Shown here piece by piece: positions 5,328 through 6,934 of a stretch of 6,934 bases of DNA. The DNA is from Flavobacterium psychrophilum (GTDB lineage Bacteria > Bacteroidota > Bacteroidia > Flavobacteriales > Flavobacteriaceae). Below the pieces are notes generated by a model that did no database searches, was not told the origin of the DNA, and saw only the letters and a list, made by a program, of their open reading frames with translations. The position numbers and the translations under genes were made by a program. Each line of letters opens with the position of its first letter. The first letter of the stretch is position 1. Location: assembly GCA_022730285.1 (NCBI GenBank), contig DZCQ01000007.1:46804-53737 (forward strand), written 5' to 3'.

Positions 5328-6767
5328 TTAAAAAAACCAACTTGCAACTAAAATAGCGGTAATAACGCATATTAAATCTACTAAAAGCATTACTCCTAAG
5401 GTATAACGGGTATTTTTAATTTTAACAGCTCCAAAATACACAGCAATTACATAAAATGTAGTTTCGGCACTACTTTGAAAAATAGAACTTAATCGTCCTG
5501 TAAAAGAATCTGGACCAAACATTCGCATAGAATCTATCATAAAACCTCTGGAACCACTAGAACTAAAAGGTCTCAGCATTGCAACAGGCAAAGAATCTGT
5601 TATTTCTTTGCTAACACCAATATTAGAAAAAACAAAAGAAATTCCGTTGCTAATTATTTCAAATAAACCACTATTTCTAAACATAGAAATTGCTACTAAC
5701 ATCCCTAAAATATATGGAAAAATAGTGACACCTGTTTTTATCCCAGTATTTGCACCTTCTACAAACGAATCGAATACTGTAGTGTCTAAACTAGCAAAAT
5801 TCTTTTCTTGCTTAAACGAAAATAAAAGTGTAAAACCGATAATTCCAACTAGCATTAAACCAGATAAATTAGAGGTGAAATAATTTTTATCTATTAGGTT
5901 CAGACTATTAATATATAACAGTAATCCAACAATTGCACCTATCATACTCATAATTGCAATTACTAATGAAGCACTTCTAAAATTAACTTTTTGCTTAATT
6001 CCAACAATAATAAATGCCGCAATAGTACCTACAAAAGAAGTAATAATTGCTGGCAACATAACATCGGCAGGATTGGTAGCATTTTCGGCAGCACGATAAC
6101 CTATTATAGAAGTGGGAATAAGGGTAAGTCCAGATGCGTGTAAACACATAAACATTATTTGGGCATCGCTTGCTTTTTCTTTATCGGGATTAATTTCTTG
6201 TAAACTTTGCATTGCTTTTAGTCCAAAAGGCGTTGCGGCCGAATCTAATCCTAAAAAATTTGCAGCAAAATTCATGGTCATATAAGAGATAGATTCATGC
6301 CCTTTTGGAACAGATGGGAATACTTTTGAAAACGCTGGACTCAATATTTTAGCAAGTTTTTCAGCAGCACCAGAATTAATTAATAGTTGCATTATACCAC
6401 TAAAAAAAGCCAAGTAAGCAATTAATGGCAATATTAAATCCAATACGCTATTTTTACAAGTTGGCAACAATCCATCTGATTTTTGAACACCACAATAAAT
6501 TTTAACTATATTGTTTTTTAATACATAAGTAGTATCAGGATTAGTAGCATTATTACCAATTATTATCGTATTATCAGGAGCTTTGACAATGCTATCTTTA
6601 ATAAAAGCTGGCAATTGGTTTTCATATTTTTCCGAAATCAAAATTGGATCGTCTTTTTTTCCGTTTAATATAAAATCGATAGTATAATTATTTCCAGAAA
6701 ACAGTCCAATTATAATAAATGCAATAGAGGAAATAAATATTACAAGCCAAAATCTACTTAATACCAT
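5328..6767 (-). CDS. Fused SpmA-SpmB nucleoside-recognition (Gate-domain) membrane protein
   Basis: A 479-residue polytopic inner-membrane protein. The N-terminal half matches SpmA: a membrane helix at about 6-23, core helices from about 108, and the signature N-F-L-G-L-D-S-A-A-T-P-F-G-L-K-A-M at 170-186. The C-terminal half matches SpmB: a gate-like region with V-E-G-A-N-T-G-I-K at 336-344, R-P-F-S-S-S-G-S-R-G at 399-408, and the G-P-D-S-F-T-G-R ... S-A-E-T-T-F-Y-V-I-A-V-Y-F-G segment at 418-446. In Bacillus the two proteins are separate and affect spore-core dehydration; fused forms occur in non-sporulating Bacteroidota, where the transported substrate and role are unknown. Between helix 1 and the core is an unusually long loop (about 24-107) with two cysteines, C92 and C104, probably outside the cytoplasm. 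The gene converges on the sprE operon. The start at 6767 places helix 1 at the N-terminus. Confidence 0.85.
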   Translation of the reverse strand: MVLSRFWLVIFISSIAFIIIGLFSGNNYTIDFILNGKKDDPILISEKYENQLPAFIKDSIVKAPDNTIIIGNNATNPDTTYVLKNNIVKIYCGVQKSDGLLPTCKNSVLDLILPLIAYLAFFSGIMQLLINSGAAEKLAKILSPAFSKVFPSVPKGHESISYMTMNFAANFLGLDSAATPFGLKAMQSLQEINPDKEKASDAQIMFMCLHASGLTLIPTSIIGYRAAENATNPADVMLPAIITSFVGTIAAFIIVGIKQKVNFRSASLVIAIMSMIGAIVGLLLYINSLNLIDKNYFTSNLSGLMLVGIIGFTLLFSFKQEKNFASLDTTVFDSFVEGANTGIKTGVTIFPYILGMLVAISMFRNSGLFEIISNGISFVFSNIGVSKEITDSLPVAMLRPFSSSGSRGFMIDSMRMFGPDSFTGRLSSIFQSSAETTFYVIAVYFGAVKIKNTRYTLGVMLLVDLICVITAILVASWFF

Positions 6768-6799
6768 GGTTTTTTTTGTAAATATATCATTAAACCTTT

Positions 6800-6825
6800 A
6801 ATTTAACAAAAATTTGTTTTAAATT
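6800..6825. promoter_or_regulatory. Imperfect inverted repeat in the divergent gap, possible operator
   Basis: AATTTAACAAA (6800-6810) faces TTTGTTTTAAATT (6813-6825). The arms pair fully except for two extra bases in the right arm, and AACAAA/TTTGTT is a perfect 6-bp core around a 2-bp centre. It lies between the divergent starts of spmAB (6767) and the right-edge gene (6871), where a regulator controlling both could bind. On the minus strand, 6807-6814 reads AATTTTTG, one mismatch from TAnnTTTG. Such repeats arise easily by chance in AT-rich DNA. Confidence 0.25.
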
Positions 6826-6870
6826 TCATATATAATACACTGTATTTTCTCGAAAAATAACACCTAGTAT

Positions 6871-6934
6871 ATGAAGTATTTAACGAAACAGGCATTTATA
6901 ATTATAGTTTTTTTTGTGTATTGTTTGTATATTG
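6871..6934 (+). CDS. N-terminus of an exported or membrane protein, partial (runs off right edge)
   Basis: The ATG at 6871 is preceded in frame by a TAG (6865-6867) and opens 21 codons without a stop to the window edge. The translation begins MKYLTKQ and then becomes strongly hydrophobic (AFIIIVFFVYCLYI). This looks like a signal peptide, a lipoprotein leader or a first membrane helix: two lysines (residues 2 and 6) ahead of a run of Ile, Val and Phe. It is divergent from spmAB. With so little sequence the family cannot be named, and a chance ORF is possible. Confidence 0.5.
   Translation, partial: MKYLTKQAFIIIVFFVYCLYI

Noticed and set aside
5608..5883. 91-codon plus-strand ORF inside spmAB
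   Set aside because: It is antisense to conserved membrane segments of the SpmB half; a shadow ORF.

Overview
The window reads as chromosomal DNA from a member of the Bacteroidota, most likely the Flavobacteriia. Four things point there: strongly AT-rich sequence with A-rich translation starts and no clear Shine-Dalgarno sites; a gliding/type IX secretion lipoprotein (SprE/PorW); a secreted protein starting with the flavobacterial pattern ...NAQVGIGTTTP; and TAnnTTTG-type promoter elements instead of TATAAT. The genus cannot be fixed from the sequence.

Layout. (1) Positions 1-407, minus strand: the N-terminal part of an exported surface-type protein that runs off the left edge. (2) Positions 434-502: six perfect tandem copies of an 11-bp unit just upstream of that gene. 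Read on the gene's strand, every unit gives TATATTTG, a perfect Bacteroidota -7 promoter element. (3) Positions 530-1582, minus: a PaaE-like FAD/NAD(P)/[2Fe-2S] oxidoreductase. (4) A 110-bp divergent gap. (5) Positions 1693-5300, plus: a tightly packed four-gene unit of sprE/porW, a bactofilin, a two-helix AtpZ/AtpI-type protein and a four-helix protein. The last three junctions are a 6-nt gap, a 17-nt overlap and an 8-nt overlap. (6) Positions 5328-6767, minus: a fused SpmA-SpmB 'nucleoside recognition' membrane protein, convergent with the operon after a 27-bp gap. (7) A 103-bp divergent gap with an imperfect inverted repeat, then the first 21 codons of another exported or membrane protein on the plus strand (6871 to the right edge).

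How it fits together. The plus-strand operon joins an outer-membrane lipoprotein needed for type IX secretion and gliding, a polymer-forming bactofilin, and two small membrane proteins resembling the accessory genes that precede ATP synthase operons. In many flavobacteria atpB follows this set. Here the unit stops at the convergent spmAB gene, so the F0 genes must lie elsewhere. The reductase and the left-edge surface protein are codirectional. The tandem array between them is the most unusual structure in the window and may be a variable-copy multi-promoter driving a surface protein. I found no transposon, CRISPR array, tRNA or rRNA. No stretch longer than 300 bp lacks a gene.
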